Part shown: positions 5,665-6,290 of the stretch, piece after piece
Layout: each line of letters starts with the position of its first letter
Numbering within the stretch: the first letter of the stretch is position 1
Assembly: GCA_021815245.1 (NCBI GenBank)
Contig: JAKAHF010000154.1
Location: 1-6,290 of the forward strand
Length of the DNA: 6,290 nt
Reading direction: 5' to 3'
DNA from: Actinomycetes bacterium
GTDB lineage: Bacteria; Actinomycetota; Thermoleophilia; RBG-16-64-13
Program-made: the position numbers and the translations under genes
The notes under the pieces: model-generated
What the model was told of the DNA's origin: nothing
The model's input: the letters and a program-made list of their open reading frames with translations, nothing else
Database searches by the model: none

Positions 5665-6275
5665 TGAAGGCTCTCAAGGTACGGACGTATGACCCGGGCC
5701 ACGCGAACAAGGCGAGCATAGTGCGCAACCTCGCTCACCGATACGCGTCGGGACCTGACGGCCTCCTGCAGCGCTTCGACGGCGACACTTACCCCGACAG
5801 TGTTGCGGAACTTGAAGCAGTCAGCGATGGTCTTGGCAAGGCCAAAAACGCGCACGGTGGTCCGTCCGAGAATATGCTCTTCCACGCCCTCGCTCATGGC
5901 AGCTCCAGACATGTGGTACACGTGAAGCGGCGGATAGCTTACCCGGGGAGCTTTGACGCCTGCCGGGAGAGCAATATCAACCGCTCCGGGGATCTGGGTG
6001 GTCACGCCGTGAAAGTCAAGAGCGGAAATGAGGCAGATGACCCCGGCCGGCACGCGCTCGGCCACGGCTACGATATCCGGCTGGGCGGGGAGCGGTGATG
6101 AGGCGAGATGAAAGATACCGCGGCTGAGTTGCTCTAGGAGTCCTTCATCGCGCATCCAGTAGAGTGTGCGGCGGTGAACGCCGGCCGCGAGCGCCTCTGC
6201 GGTCCGCATGATCCCCGCATGTGCCCTGAATGTGGCCTCTGCCGCTTGGATTGCCTGGTCGGTGGGCTGTCTCAT
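5661..6275 (-). CDS. abiEi: AbiEi family antitoxin / autorepressor (AbiE type IV toxin-antitoxin)
   Basis: 204 residues from ATG 6275. Residues about 19-62 form a winged helix-turn-helix (GIMRTAEALAAGVHRRTLYW, then MRDEGLLEQLSRGIFHLA), matching the AbiEi N-terminal DNA-binding domain. Residues about 76-202 are the C-terminal antitoxin domain: ISALDFHGVTTQIP, VRVFGLAKTIADCFKFRNTVG and ARVIRPYLESL are typical of this family (COG5340-like). It counters AbiEii without direct protein binding in characterised type IV systems, and represses its own promoter. It is first in a two-gene operon and its TGA overlaps the toxin's GTG. Only 15 bases upstream are in the window; they contain no Shine-Dalgarno sequence, so the mRNA may be leaderless or nearly so. 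Confidence 0.94.
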   Translation of the reverse strand: MRQPTDQAIQAAEATFRAHAGIMRTAEALAAGVHRRTLYWMRDEGLLEQLSRGIFHLASSPLPAQPDIVAVAERVPAGVICLISALDFHGVTTQIPGAVDIALPAGVKAPRVSYPPLHVYHMSGAAMSEGVEEHILGRTTVRVFGLAKTIADCFKFRNTVGVSVAVEALQEAVRSRRVSVSEVAHYARLVRVARVIRPYLESLQ

Positions 6276-6290
6276 GGGACAAAAGTTACC
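6276..6290 (-). promoter_or_regulatory. Possible AbiEi operator/promoter edge
   Basis: The minus strand reads GGTAACTTTTGTCCC directly before the start codon. GTAAC-TTTT-GTCCC looks like an inverted repeat with one decayed arm (a perfect partner would be GTTAC). AbiEi proteins are known to bind inverted repeats in their own promoters, so this may be part of the autoregulatory site, but the rest lies outside the window. Confidence 0.3.

Overview
The window comes from a high-GC bacterium (roughly 60% by eye). Three things point to an actinobacterium: Thr/Pro/Ser-rich spacers in two exported proteins, a multi-PAS/GAF sensor, and GC-rich hairpins without T-tracts. There is no rRNA or ribosomal gene, so the assignment is only suggestive.

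Layout. (1) Positions 1-1846, minus strand: one long uninterrupted reading frame (615 codons) that leaves the window at base 1. It encodes a sensor of architecture PAS-GAF-PAS-PAS-PAS; the output domain is not visible. (2) 2044-2790, plus strand: a divergent gene for an exported, membrane-anchored protein with a small discoidin-like domain, a Thr/Pro linker and a C-terminal transmembrane helix. (3) 2869-4724: an accessory block between two direct copies of an 89-bp repeat (about 85% identical, no gaps, with a 26-bp identical core). It holds the 3' fragment of an AbiEii-type nucleotidyltransferase toxin gene, two GC-rich hairpins, and a lipoprotein with a six-to-seven-unit internalin-like leucine-rich repeat domain. 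(4) 4696-6275, minus strand: an intact AbiEi/AbiEii toxin-antitoxin operon, with a four-base GTGA overlap between antitoxin stop and toxin start.

The most unusual point is the repeat. Each copy sits directly at the 3' end of an AbiEii-family toxin gene, although the two toxins belong to different subfamilies. In the intact toxin gene the repeat supplies the last nine codons and the stop. The pattern suggests a cassette-like or recombination-prone accessory region carrying abortive-infection modules and a surface protein. I do not see a transposase, an integrase or a canonical attC site, so the nature of the repeat is open. The AbiE pair is a known system. The 3' repeat arrangement is the only candidate here for something undescribed.
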